A program made the translations under genes and the position numbers. The notes under the pieces are model-generated. The model was not told the origin of the DNA and ran no database searches. It saw only the letters and a list, made by a program, of their open reading frames with translations. 64,000 nucleotides of DNA from Amaurobius ferox (lineage: Eukaryota > Arthropoda > Arachnida > Araneae > Amaurobiidae), in the NCBI GenBank assembly GCA_951213105.1, contig OX578152.1, positions 74,057,680 through 74,121,679 of the forward strand, given 5' to 3'. Below are positions 1 to 11,182 of this stretch, piece after piece (positions within the stretch are counted from its first letter, which is position 1; the number at the start of each line of letters is the position of its first letter).

Positions 1-134
1 TGCTCCTGTTGGTTTGTCGGTATAACTTTGAAAAATTACAGTGATGTTTGAATCATGCCTTTTAGCTATTTTGGAATATATTAATCAATAATGCATTTAT
101 ATACAACCTCTTAAGACTGAATGTAAAAGGTTCA
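1..134. other. AT-rich flank, nothing recognised
   Basis: No open frame, repeat or motif was recognised here. It borders the degraded ORF on the minus strand and may carry its continuation. Confidence 0.4.
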
Positions 135-668
135 TTATAGTTTTTCCACAATTCCCTCATTACTTACTTTCATTAAAGATGATTTAGTACATTTTCTTAA
201 AGAAGTGATGTCAAATAATGACAAGAGGAATGAAGCTAAATCAAACTCAAAATAAGTCTTAAGTTTTTTAGAACTGTAACAGGTACATATAATTATATTA
301 AATATCTGTTGAGAATTTATTGAAACTTTATTTGATCTTATTCTAACATTTTCACCGATTCCCTGTGTGATGACCATGTCTTTTCTGTATAGTTTTATTT
401 CACTGAAATTTAGCCCTTTCATTTTTTTCATTGCTGTAAGACTTTTCAAAAGCAGTTCACAATTAGCTGCATTATTGGATACTAAACCTAAAGTCAAACA
501 AAGTAGCATACCTGGCATCTGAGCAACGGGATTTTTTGTTCTGGTTTAATCAGCTCATAAACTTCGTAAGATTAATATCATCCCTTGCTTTACGACTTTT
601 TCGCAGTTCTACATGCTGTCCGTCAGTGGTCAATGAAGATCCCAAGAATTCCGACAATGCTTCATTTA
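135..668 (-). pseudogene. degraded ORF of an uncharacterised, mobile-element-associated invertebrate protein family
   Basis: Two minus-strand blocks read as one broken protein. The upstream block (about 668-550) contains TTDGQHVELRKSRKARDD and ends at a TGA. The downstream block is open from 518 to 135 (127 codons) and includes SINSQQIF and SLFDITSLRKCTKSS. The blocks are in different frames, so a frameshift plus a stop separates them. The order and the motifs (a QH-E-RKSR-RD stretch, then an NxxxLF-like and an SLFD-LRK-KS stretch) resemble a multi-copy uncharacterised protein I recall from many invertebrate genomes; this is memory, not a search. H1 interrupts it at 680. A splice-donor-like AAA/GTAAGT near 171 and a CAG just before 518 mean it could instead be an exon of a living gene. 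Confidence 0.4.
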
Positions 669-679
669 TATGTAAAAAA

Positions 680-1608
680 TCTGATGTGGGCAACACATGA
701 CTTTCCTTATATAATGTAATGAATGTACTTTTACAGTAAAAAAATAGGTTTTTCTTATAATAGATACTAATATTCTTTTCAAGATATTAAATTTTCGACA
801 ATTAGTCGTCATTTTCATTCATTTAGCGTCATTTTTATCCATTTGGCGAGATTTTCGTTAATTTGGCAACATTTAAAAAAGTCGCCAAGTTGGCAACATT
901 CCGCCAATTTCGTCGCCAAAATCTCGCCAAGCGTTATGGACGAAGAAATAAGTTATTCTTACAGCAGATAAATGACTATTGGCGTTCAAATACAAAAGTA
1001 TTACTCAAGTATCTTTTTTCATGAATGGAACGAGCTAGATCCACGAGAATGATGTCACCCAATTTATCGCATGATATTGCATATGAAAAGTGAACATGTT
1101 TCACAATAGGAAATATATTTTTTTTCTATTTTATATGACATTTTGATAATTTTTTTTAAAAATGCGCAATATCTCGAGAACGGTTCATGTTACCGTTCTA
1201 AAATTTATGTCAATCGTTTTCTAATGAAAAATTACATAAGAAATGTCTATTTACGTAACTTTATTCGCGGTTTTGATTTTCTGACGATTTTTTCAAAATT
1301 TCATTCGAAAATTTAGGGGTGTTCTGAACATTCGATTGCGTATAAAAACAATAGGCTTCCAGTGTTTACGGATTGTGATTTTTGTACTAAATTTGGTTTG
1401 AATCGGTACATTCGTTCGTAAGTTATCGTCTCCACAGACTCACTGACTCACACACACACACACACACACACACAGACATCACTTCAAAAATGTTTGATTC
1501 GTGATCAGAGATGCTTGAAACGTGCTCTCCCGTCGAAAACTCGAATTCGAATTTTCGACCCCGTCACAATACTTTCCTTATACATTATGTATATAAGGAA
1601 AGTAAAAA
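680..1608 (+). mobile_element. H1 element, full length (Helentron/DINE-like, non-autonomous)
   Basis: This is the reference H1 copy, about 930 bp. The 5' end follows an A-run and reads TCTGATGTGGGCAACACATG, then ACTTTCCTTATATA. The body holds a palindromic GTCGCCAAGTTGGCAAC segment and ATATCTCGAGAACGG. A (CA)n tract lies at 1450-1473, followed by CAGACATCAC. The 3' end is a hairpin with arms ACTTTCCTTATA and TATAAGGAAAGT, then A's. No coding capacity is visible. The 5' subterminal motif matches the distal hairpin arm in inverted orientation. That arrangement, the late microsatellite and the A/T-run target fit published descriptions of Helentron-derived elements. The class assignment is inference; an unusual MITE is the alternative. 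Confidence 0.75.
1450..1473. repeat. (CA)n microsatellite inside H1
   Basis: Uninterrupted CA dinucleotides at the same internal place where every other H1 copy carries a CA-rich tract. Confidence 0.9.
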
Positions 1609-1751
1609 ATAGGTGCACCGTGAATCAACATAGTCAATCCGTCTACAGATTTTATCACCCGTATCTGTGACTGGGCGAAACACATATCAGCTACGCGTAT
1701 GAAAAAAAAAATAGCTTTAAAGGAAAGATGGGCCTTGACACCGGACTTGCA
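1609..1751. other. unique segment between H1 and the minisatellite
   Basis: No feature assigned. It may be the continuation of the coding remnant interrupted by H1, but the match is too weak to call. Confidence 0.3.
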
Positions 1752-2445
1752 CAAAAATTATGGAGCAATTATCAAATCAAACAGTTTGTGGGAAAATAGT
1801 TTATTATACCGGAGGACGAACTTCTCGCCAACCTTTTATCAAAAATTATGGAACAATTATCAAATCAAATAGTTTGTGGTGAAACAGTTTATTATACCGG
1901 AGAACGAACTTCTTGCCAACCTTTTATCAAAAATTATGGAACAATTATCAAATCAAATAGTTTGCGGTGAAACAGTATATTATACCGGAGAACGAACTTC
2001 TCGCCAACCTTTTATCAAAAATTATGGAACAATTATCAAATCAAATAGTTTGCGGTGAAACAGTTTATTATACCGGAGAACGAACTTCTCGCCAACCTTT
2101 TATCAAAAATTATGGAACAATTATCAAATCAAATAGTTTGTGGTGAAACAGTTTATTATACCGGAGAACGAACTTCTCGCCAACCTTTTACCAAAAATTA
2201 TGGAACAATTATCAAATCAAATAGTCTGTGTCGAAACAGTTTATTATACCGGAGAACGAACTTCTCGCCAACCTTTTACCAAAAATTATGGAACAATTAT
2301 CAAATCAAATAGTCTGTGTGGAAACTATACCAGAGAACAAACTGCTCGCCAACTTTTTACCAAAAATTATGGAATAATTATCAAATTAAATAGTTTGTGT
2401 GGAAACAGTTTATTATACCGGAGAACGAACTTCTCGCCAACCTTT
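1752..2445. repeat. 88-bp minisatellite, about 8 units
   Basis: ATTATGGA(G/A)CAATTATC recurs at 1757, 1845, 1933, 2021, 2109, 2197 and 2285, exactly 88 bp apart, then at 2366 after an 81-bp unit with a small deletion. Units differ by few substitutions (ATC/ACC, GTGGTG/GTGTCG), so the array is young or homogenised. Because 88 is not a multiple of 3 and the unit lacks some stops, it produces apparent short ORFs in several frames; these are not genes. Confidence 0.95.
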
Positions 2446-3212
2446 GACTTTCATTCTCTGCAGCATCTACAAAAGAAGTTAGAAATGAAAGGGTGGCATT
2501 CTTATTTACTATGGTACTTTTCTTACCCTTAGCGGTACACACTATACATCGTTTTAAAACTTACAAAATTCTGGGTATTTGTAAGCTAATTGAAGAAGAA
2601 TAAATTGGCCTAAAATAACATATATCAGGCAAATAACTACAAATTTTTGGTGTGAACTCTCAAATTTTACATATTCTATACTGGCATGAAAATATACATA
2701 TTTAACAATGTTTAAAGAATATATACATATTCCAGGAGGTATTTGAAACAGTTTGGTACCAACTTCAATATTGTCCGATGTCTCGCTCATGAAATATGAA
2801 TTTATTTCTGAGACACTACAATTTCAAAGTTCAGGGGGGCGTGGGGGGGGGGGGGGGGGGGATCAAGTGGCGTGAAAGAGAAGACTTTTGGAAAAACATG
2901 TTTCTCACTATATACTACTTGTGTACAAAAATTCAGCTTTCCCTACATTTGTTGTGGGTTATGGTCCTTTTTTGCTTTTATTGATTTATATTATCACCCT
3001 GTTTACACTCTTGTTTTTCCTCACTCATTAAATCTATAATTATGGCATCGATTATATACTGTTGCTCATCCTCATTCATTCAATTTTGAATGCCATCTTT
3101 CGTTATAGGTTCTAAAACTACATGATTTTTTCTACTTGATCTGTGAGCAAGCAGATCTAGAAACTGGACTTATGTTCATAATCATCTTCTTAATCCTTTT
3201 CACTGAATTTTT
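2446..3212. other. unique AT-rich segment with a long G tract
   Basis: No gene or repeat family recognised. A run of 19 G at 2843-2861 follows a run of 6 G at 2834-2839. Confidence 0.5.
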
Positions 3213-4768
3213 ACTTTCTCATTCGTAGTATTGAGAAATTTTTCGATTTCGAGATTTTGATACCAATATATGGTTCAGGACCTCCTAAACATGTTTTGAC
3301 TATTTTTGGAGTGATGTCCGTCTGTCTGATATCTGCGGTGGATTTCTTATATAGAAGTCACATATATTAATGGATTTTCACGAAACTTTATATCCGGCTT
3401 TATTATAAAAAAATCTGATGTGGGCAACACATGATTTTCCTTATATAATGCAATGAATTTACTACTTTTACAGTTAAAAAAAATGTTACTCTTATATTCT
3501 TTCCAAGATATTGAATTTTCTTCAATTAGTCGTCATTTTCATTGATTTAGCGTCATTTTTATCAATTTGGCGAGATTTTTGTTAATATGGCAACAATTAA
3601 AAATGTCGCCTAGTTGGCGACATTCTGCCAAATTTTTCGCCAAAATCTCACCAAGCGTTATGGACGGAGAAATAAGTTATTCTTGCAGCAGATAAATGAC
3701 TATTGGCGTTCAAATACAAAAGTATTACTCAAGGTATCTTTTTTCATGAATGGAATGAGCTAGATTCACGAGAATGATGTCATCCAATTTATCGTATGGT
3801 ATTACATATGAAAAGTGAACATGTTTCTCAATAGGAAATATTTTTTTTTTATTTTATATAACTTTTTGATAATTTTTTTGAAAAATGTGCAATATCTCGA
3901 GAACGATTCATGTTAGCGTTCTAAAATGTATTTCAATCGTTTTCTAATGTAAAACTACATAAGAAATGTCTATTTGCGGTAACTTTATTAGCGATTTTGA
4001 TTTTTTGACGATTTTTTCAAAATTGCACTCGAAAATTTAAGGGGGTTCTGAACATTCGATTGCGTATAAAAACAATAGGCTTCCAGTGTTTACGGATTGT
4101 GATTTTTGCAGCAAATTTCGTTCGAATCGGTCCATTCGTTCGTCAGTTATCGTCTCCACAGACTCACTGACACACACACACACACACATACTTTCACACA
4201 CACACATACACACACACAGACATCACTTCAAAAATGTTTGATTCGTGATCAGGGATGCTTGAAACGTGCCCTCCCGTCGAAAACTCGAATTCGAATTTTC
4301 GACACCGTCACAATACTTTCCTTATACATTATGTATATAAGGAAAGTAAAAATCTAGAACTAGATAGAATTTTTTTTTAATTCGAGCTCTTTAAATTAAT
4401 TCGAAATTTTAAATTTTTTTAATATGGCAGCATAGGGCAAAATTTGATATAATCCTGCATAAAAGAGTGTATTTATGGTTCAATGATCGCGAGATTTATT
4501 AGTTTCAATCATTGTTGTTAAAATTAACCGCGATACAAATTGTTTTTCTTCGTGACGTCATTAGCTCTCTTGGGGGACAAATTACCCTCCGCGGGGGTGC
4601 ATTGTCAAGTATAGTATCAACTGAAAGATTTTTTCAAGCCCATTAAAGGTTAACGTGCTATAGTTGTGTTAATTTGGATTCACGACATCGATTTTTCAAA
4701 TTTTTTCTAGTAACATTTGAAAAGAAAAATTAATTCTGGTATGAGAAAGTCGAGTTGAGCCACATCTG
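3213..4768 (-). mobile_element. H3 element interrupted by H1
   Basis: H3 sequence lies at 3213-3413 and resumes at 4353-4768, about 615 bp without the insert. On the minus strand its 3' end is the hairpin ACTTTCTCATTCGTAGTATTGAGAAA at the left. Its 5' end at the right reads like GATGTGGCTCAACTCGACTTTCTCATAC. GT(C/T)TGTCTG microsatellite remnants occur after the hairpin. Other H3 copies at 41426 and 63461 show the uninterrupted sequence across the H1 insertion point. Confidence 0.65.
3414..4352 (+). mobile_element. H1 element nested in H3
   Basis: Same structure as the reference H1: TCTGATGTGGGCAACACATG start, ATATCTCGAGAACG body motif, CA tracts at about 4169-4217, and a terminal hairpin ending GGAAAGT at 4347. 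Uninterrupted H3 copies show the host sequence joins across an A-run, with no target duplication beyond A residues. Confidence 0.75.
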
Positions 4769-5086
4769 CTACTTTTTTCATAACTACGCGACAGCTGATA
4801 TTTCGATTTCGTCAGAAAGAGTGATGAGTCAATGAAAACAGAGCTAGCTCGGATAACACCGAACTTCAGCGAACCAGGACTTGAATAATTGGAACTCAAC
4901 TGTGCATATTTTGTCCTGATTATGAGAATATTTCCCCCCTCCTCCCCATTGACTTTACTCGTTAACCAGATTTTACTTTACCAGTCTTACACTGAATGTT
5001 TGTTCCTACACAATAAAAATATTCGTCCAGCTGTAATGTAGGATAACGAAAATCAGCTGCTTTATAGGAAGAGCAACATTTTCTTG
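4769..5086. other. unique segment
   Basis: Nothing recognised; contains a short C/T-rich stretch near 4930. Confidence 0.4.
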
Positions 5087-6027
5087 TTAAGGGGACGGTG
5101 GACGTTGAAATATTTTTAATGTATTTATTGACTTAGAAACATGAAAATTTGTATAAATATTCCGTTTTCCATTACTATATACAATACCATTAATTTTTTT
5201 TTCAATTTTGTTATAATTTTGTATTTTTTTTTTTAATTTAATTTTTTTTAATGAAAATTTGAAAATACTCCTTGCGTGCCATTTGTTCACATTTTTGATT
5301 AATTTTACATTATGATCACTCACAAACACATTATAAACAAATTTGGGTATTTATTTTTTTTAAATCCCTTAGAAAGTTAATTTCTTAAAAATATTTTTCT
5401 GCATAGAAACTTAATTTTCATCATTTAATTAGATTCTTATTCACTTTTAATTACCTTAATAAAGTCCAATTATAAAATGCATACCCAGTTTCATTAAAAA
5501 GTATGAGAGGTGTCTTCTTGCCAAATTTCATGCATCTCAGATAAAAATTATGACGCATGGAGCATTTTAAAAATGTAAAACCTTTGAAAATTCCGTTTCG
5601 AAAAAATACATTCAACCTTTCGCTTATGGGCGGGGCATTGCACCTGTACCTGCTGCAGCAGGTGCAGGTGAAATGTTTCTGGCAGCGATTTACATGGACG
5701 CCAATGCCTGCAAAGGGGGATCGAACTGTTTGGGATAGGATATGTCAAATACCTGTCTATTTGGGAGGTTCTTCGTGTGGGATAGACGTTGTCTCACCAG
5801 CAGGTGCAATGTTTCTGTCGACGATTTCCATGGAGGCCAATGCCTGCAAAGGGGGATCGAAATGTTTGGGATAGGGTATGTCATATACCTGTCTTTTGGG
5901 GAGGTTCTTCGTTTGGGATGGACGCTGTCCCACCCGTAAGCAAATGTTAAATGTGTAAAATAATGTTATATATTAAAACTTTTTTTTAGTCGAATTTTGC
6001 TCATTTCAACGTCCACCGTCCCCTTAA
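5087..6027. mobile_element. TTAA-flanked element with 21-bp TIRs (piggyBac-type target)
   Basis: The ends are TTAA (5087-5090) plus GGGGACGGTGGACG... and its exact inverted complement plus TTAA (6024-6027). The terminal inverted repeats are 21 bp and perfect. A TTAA duplication is the piggyBac-superfamily hallmark. No transposase frame is present, so this would be a non-autonomous derivative. The interior carries a CTGCTGCAGCAGGTG module (about 5613-5945) present in two tandem copies of about 160 bp. A second 3' end of the same element is at 36690-36963. Confidence 0.75.
5613..5945. repeat. tandemly duplicated module inside the TTAA element
   Basis: The block with GCCTGCAAAGGGGGATCGAA and GTCAAATACCTGTCT occurs twice, about 150 bp apart. 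Its outer edges, CGCTTATGGG and CCCACCCGTAAGC, match the ends of a separate small palindromic MITE at 20435-20660. The module is therefore probably that MITE inserted in, and amplified within, the TTAA element. Confidence 0.6.
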
Positions 6028-6985
6028 TTAAAGATTTGAAAAAGGAAATTCGAATCGATGTTTTCAGCTCCGGAATTTTAAAGAATATTTACATTTAAAA
6101 TAATAAATCGAGAAGGATAGTGGATAAAAATAATATTTCTTACATGCTGATTCTGATTATGATAAGTGGTAGTTTTAAACAATATGGAATATGTATAAGA
6201 ACGTTGAGTAGAGACTCTAACTCCAGATATTTTAAAGTGTGATAGAAATTTATACAATTTAAAGTAGTGCTCCCCCCCCCCCCCCGAAAATGAATAATTT
6301 TAAAAACTTGATATGGCTCACAATTTTTCTCAACACTATTTCGAATAAATTCGATTCAAGAGAGATTAAATAAATACATCAAAGAAATTGGCGTGCGATA
6401 TCGATCTATTTGGGCGAAGGTTAGGAAGCGAAATGGATGATAATGCTTAATAGAACTGATCCGATATTACAAATTCGTTAAAGTTCTGCCATCCTTAGTT
6501 GAGTTTGATTAATATTTGTTCTTTGAAAATGCGATTCAACACGTAGCAACGCCATTGAATAGCTACCGAAAAAATTTAACAAAGAAATATCTTAAAATTT
6601 TAGCATTTTGAGATGAACAAGAAACGACTTTCCCTAGATTCCAAGTATTATAAATTTTTTATCTTGCTTTGTTTATTTCCATTAAATTCAGATTGATATT
6701 CATGGAATTAGATTATAGTAGCACTTTATACATTTTTATCGCAATTAATACGTTGGATGAACAGTTGCTAAAAACATATCTAAATTTCTGCTATGATTAT
6801 TTTCTTTTTATTTCATGGCTTGGCGTTTTTTAAAAAACGTCAACTCTAAAATTTTAATGATCGAAAATATCTTTATAAAGGTTTATCCTAGCATAGAGAT
6901 GCTTCATTATTATAAATAACAAAAAAAAAGTCAATTCAATTTTCTTTTATTTATCTCAAATTCTAATTACTATCAGGGTAACCAT
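6028..6985. other. unique AT-rich segment
   Basis: No gene recognised. A 14-C run lies at 6272-6285. Confidence 0.5.
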
Positions 6986-7196
6986 GTTAACTTAACCGCC
7001 AAATTTCATGAAAATCGAGCCGACAGTTTTTGAGTTAGTGCAAACATACATAGACAAACACACAGACAGGCAGAGAGAAATACTCCAAGCCAAAAATAGT
7101 CGATTTTGCTTAAAACGTGTAAATCCGCTAAAAACACGAATTCGAATTTTGGGCTCCATTTCTATACCGCATAACAATACTATGTATTAGAACAGT
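6986..7196 (+). mobile_element. diverged 3' end of an H-type element
   Basis: CCAAATTTCATGAAAATCGAGC, TTTTTGAGTTAGTGC, a CACACAGACAGGCAG tract and ACACGAATTCGAATTTTG follow the order seen in H1/H2 3' halves. The terminal hairpin is decayed. Probably an old relative. Confidence 0.5.
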
Positions 7197-7767
7197 AAAT
7201 ACAAAATTAAATACAGCTTATTTAGACATTTTTAATTTCCAAAACCGGGATACCTTTATAACACCGGTATTTTAGGTGCCAAAATTAGAGGCCATAGATA
7301 AAGAGGTTTTAAGATTTTTGATAATTTTACTGGTGAGGAGTAAGTTGTTGAAATTATTTTTGAAAAACTCTACGTTTTATCTCTGGCAAATAGCTGGTAC
7401 ATTTTTGTTTGAAAAATCTAATTTTACCCTTTTTAAATACAATTAAAAATGGCAGCATATGGATCCTCTTAGGCGCAGGTAAAACAAATGGGGCTAAATA
7501 TCACTCAATTTCAACTCGAAAAACCCCAACATTACAAAATGCCTTACAAACAAAAGTATCAAACAGAGAATCATCAATCAATCGGAAAATAAAAATGCAA
7601 ACCTCTAGTCATCAAGCTGAAGGCAAACAAAAAACATCAATGGAAAGAAATCGATAAAATAATATCAAATAAAATCCAAGCATGAAAGCTTTACACGTGG
7701 ACAAGCCCTAGGCCTAATAATGAATTGTTCATTTCGATAAAACTCTTTATCAAGTCCAAATATTTAA
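7197..7767. other. unique AT-rich segment
   Basis: Only short random-looking frames; nothing recognised. Confidence 0.4.
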
Positions 7768-8035
7768 GTGCTGCAGCAGGTGAAATGTTTCTGCCCGTGA
7801 TTTCCCCCAAATGCTGGCAAAATTTGATATTCGCACGTTGTTCCTCAAAAACCATTTCCGTTTCCGACGAACGCGAATGACTACAGCTCACTGACAATTG
7901 CGGACTTACTTCTTCCTTTTCACATCTCGCGTCACATGTGCCTCTACACCACGGTAAAATAGTTCCCCTCTCCTTCAATCAGGGTTGGAGATATCAACAC
8001 AGTCTCCTAACTTTTTGATCCTACCTTGTATTATA
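7768..8035. repeat. dispersed repeat D, copy 1
   Basis: CTGCAGCAGGTGAAATGTTTCTG through TTTTTGATCCTACCTTGTATTA aligns over about 270 bp with 38463-38740. Shared landmarks include TTCGCACGTTGTTC, CCGACGAACGCGAA and CATCTCGCGTCACATGTGCC. The first 25 bp are also shared with the TTAA element module. Class unknown. Confidence 0.75.
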
Positions 8036-8623
8036 TAAAAAGAACAGACTACATTTCCAAACGATATTTGCCTGTTTTTACCACCGCAGTTGTGTCTATG
8101 CTGTAAAACAACTTTTACAGAGGCACTGAACCTTCCACACAGTGAAAACGACTATGGTAAGGAAAGCGCACGTAAGGATGTGCAAATTTGGCGTCACATG
8201 GAGAAAAATATGGCGTAATATTACAAATTGGTGATTTGGGGGTATTTTCTAAATTAATTCCAGACTGAACCCGGGAGATACGTTAGATAATTCCAGAATA
8301 CACATGGAACCCTAAATAAAGCTCGGCTTACAACATGGATGGTCGGTTTACTTCAGGAATGAATATCGACGAGCAAATCGTTGAGGGTATTTTCACATCC
8401 ACTCTGAAGGTCATAAGAATCATAATATTATCTTACAGAAAAAAAAATAAAACATTTCATGGTAAAAAAATAAATTCCCCGCCAAGTACAAAAAACCTCT
8501 CCTTCCAAAAATGTTACGAAATTTCAAAATGTTTTGCGTCAAGTTTTCGGAGAATGGTAGATGTACTTTCAGGTCTAAGTACTATATCGACGGATCCTAA
8601 CATTCCTTTAAGTCTTACATAGA
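8036..8623. other. unique segment
   Basis: Nothing recognised apart from short frames. Confidence 0.4.
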
Positions 8624-9558
8624 TTTTTACTTTCCTTATATACATAATGTATAAGGAGTATTGTGACGGGGTCGAAAATTCGAATTTGAGTTTTCGACGG
8701 GAGATCACGTTTCAAGCATCCTTGATCACGAATCAAACATTTTTGAGGTGATGTTTGTGTGTGTGTGAAAGTATGTGCGTGTGTGTGTCAGTGAGTCTGT
8801 GGATACGATGTCTCACGAACGAATGGAGCGATTCGAATGAAATTTGGTACAAAAATCACAATCCGTGAATACGGAAAGCCTATTGTTTTTAAACGCGATC
8901 GAATGTTCAGAACCCCCTTAAATTTTCGAGTGAAATTTTGAAAAAAAAAATATCAAAAAATCGAAACCTTTAATATAGTTACGCAAATAGACATTTCTTA
9001 TGTAATTTTTCCTTAGAAAACGATGGACATAAATTTTAGAACGTCAGCATGAACCGTTCTCGAGATATTGTACATTTTTCAAATAAATGTATCAAAAAAT
9101 CCAATAAATTAAAAAAATATATTAACTGTTGAGAAACATGTTAACTTTTCATATGTACTATCATGCGATAAATTTGGTGACATCATTTTCGTGGATCTAG
9201 CTCGTGCCATTCATGAGAAAAGATACTTTGAGTAATACTTTTATATTTGAACGCCAATAGCCATTTATCTGCTATAAGAATAACTTATTTCTCCTTCCAT
9301 AATGCTTGGCGAAATTTTAGCGACGAATTTAGCGGAATGTCGCCAACTTGGCGACATTTTAAAATGTTGCCAAATTAATGAAAATCTCGCCAAATGGATA
9401 AAAATAACGCTAAATCAATGAAAATGACAACTAATTGAAAAAAATTCAATATCTTGGAAAGAATATAAGTGTGTACTATAAGAATAACATTTTTTTAACT
9501 GTAAAAGTAGTAAATTCATTGCATTATATAAGGAAAGTCTTGTGCTGTCCACATCAGA
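8624..9558 (-). mobile_element. H1 element, full length
   Basis: The hairpin end ACTTTCCTTATATACATAATG is at the left after TTTTT. The GT-rich tract is at about 8757-8788, the mirrored ATTGTAC/CTCGAGA motif near 9060, and GTCGCCAACTTGGCGAC near 9341. It ends CACATCAGA before a T-run at the right. Confidence 0.75.
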
Positions 9559-9584
9559 TTTTTTCGTAGTTGATTTTGAACACT

Positions 9585-9770
9585 TAGGAATATTCTTTAT
9601 TGTTTCAGTTCTACTTTGCTTTGAGCAAATCATTTATTTTTACAAAATGGACAGGTTAAATAAATATTTTAGGCCTTTCGCCATAGAAATGCATACAATG
9701 CAGGGTTACTTATCGTATTCCAGTGCCACCTGAATGATTGTCTCAAACGACATTGGCGTTATCTCCATGG
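9585..9770. repeat. dispersed repeat E, copy 1
   Basis: ATATTCTTTATTGTTTCAGT through CTCAAACGACATTGGCG matches 14178-14345 at high identity, including TTTCGCCATAGAAATGCATA. Class unknown. Confidence 0.75.
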
Positions 9771-9787
9771 TTCTACTGTACACAAAA

Positions 9788-10185
9788 GTGGCGCATGGAA
9801 AAGTAGAAAATAAATTTTAATCACTCATGCAGTTGGATCAAATTGATATCAATTTAAAACATTGCTGTATAAATCTTACCGTTATCCAAAATTGATATTA
9901 TGCAAAATTGTCGAAAAGTAATTAGAGTTTAGGCAGATGAAAAAGTTTCGATAATTTTGCATGATATCTATTTTAGATAATGGTAACATTTATATAGTAT
10001 TTTTTTAAATTAAAACTGCTTCTATTTTTTTTCGACAACTTTGATTAATATCAATTTTGGATAATAATAAGATTTATAATACAGTATTGTTCTAAATGCG
10101 GAATCTGCCTACACCTTCAATTTGGTTACATTTCGTGTGTGATTAAAATGTATTTTCTATTTTTCCATGCATCATTGTTGTGTTG
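9788..10185. mobile_element. foldback element
   Basis: The left arm GCATGGAAAAGTAGAAAATA...TTTTAATCAC is the inverted match of the right arm GTGATTAAAATGTATTTTCTA..TTTTTCCATGC. Further inward, TATCCAAAATTGATATTA also recurs inverted. The arms are about 170-200 bp with small indels. No coding capacity; probably a foldback MITE. Confidence 0.65.
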
Positions 10186-10285
10186 GGTAGGACATTGAAA
10201 AGCCTTGTTTATTAATTTATTTTTTACTTTTTAGTTTGTATTTCTTGTTTTAGTTTTCCTCCCTCACCCGCCTTCTTATTATTGT

Positions 10286-11100
10286 TATTATCATTATTAT
10301 CATTTTGACATAATTGACGTACAAACCTATGTATTATTATTATTATTTTGACATAATTGACATACAAATCTATGTATGATTATTATTATCATTATTGTTT
10401 GACGTAATTGACGTACAAACCTATGCATAAAAATTATTATTATTATTTTGACATAATTGACTTACAAACCTATGTATTATTATTATTATTTTGACATAAT
10501 TGGCGTACAAACCTATGTATTATTATTATTATTTTGACATAATTGACATACAAAGCTATGTATGATTATTATTATCATTATTATTTGACATAACTGACGT
10601 ACAAACCTATGCATTATTATTATTATTATTTTGACATAATTGACGTACAAACGTATGTATATATATATATTTTATTATTATTATTTTTTTGACATAATTG
10701 GCGTACAAATCTATGTATTATTATTATTATTATTATTTGACATAATTGACGCACAAACCTATGTATTATTATTATTATATATGGATCGACGCGTTACAAC
10801 CCGAAAAACATGTCGTTTGAAGACATCGAACAGTAAATTCGGAAAGAAAAATGTATTATTATTATTATTATTTTGACATAATTGGTGTGCAAAGCTATGT
10901 ATTATTATTATTTTGACATAATTGACGTACAAATCTATGCATTATTAGTATTATTATTATTTGATGTAATTGACGTACAAACCTATACATTATTATTATT
11001 ATTATTATTTTGATTTAATTGACGTACAAACCTATGTATGTATTATTATTATTACTATTATTATTTTGACATAATTGACGTACAAACCTATGTATTATTA
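10286..11100. repeat. complex tandem array, TTGACATAATTGACGTACAAA unit plus (TTA)n
   Basis: About 15 or more units repeat a core TTTGACATAATTGACGTACA followed by AACCTATGTA and a (TTA/ATT)n stretch of variable length, so the period runs from about 43 to 65 bp. A 75-bp unrelated block is embedded at 10778-10853 and again at the array edge. Confidence 0.9.
10778..10853. repeat. 75-bp block inside the array, copy 1
   Basis: ATATGGATCGACGCGTTACA through GGAAAGAAAAATG. Identical by eye to 11106-11182. It contains the short inverted repeat ATGTC/GACAT. Confidence 0.85.
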
Positions 11101-11105
11101 TTATT

Positions 11106-11182
11106 ATATATGGATCGACGCGTTACAACCCGAAAAACATGTCGTTTGAAGACATCGAACAGTAAATTCGGAAAGAAAAATG
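11106..11182. repeat. 75-bp block at the array edge, copy 2
   Basis: Same sequence as 10778-10853, but followed by non-repetitive DNA. This copy therefore defines the original array boundary, and the inner one arose by duplication 328 bp upstream. Confidence 0.85.

Noticed and set aside
680..1608. H elements as solo LTRs
   Set aside because: They lack TG...CA ends and fixed target duplications and have a hairpin at one end only.
1752..2445. Regularly spaced repeats resembling a CRISPR array
   Set aside because: The full 88-bp unit repeats, with no unique spacers, in animal nuclear DNA; it is a minisatellite.
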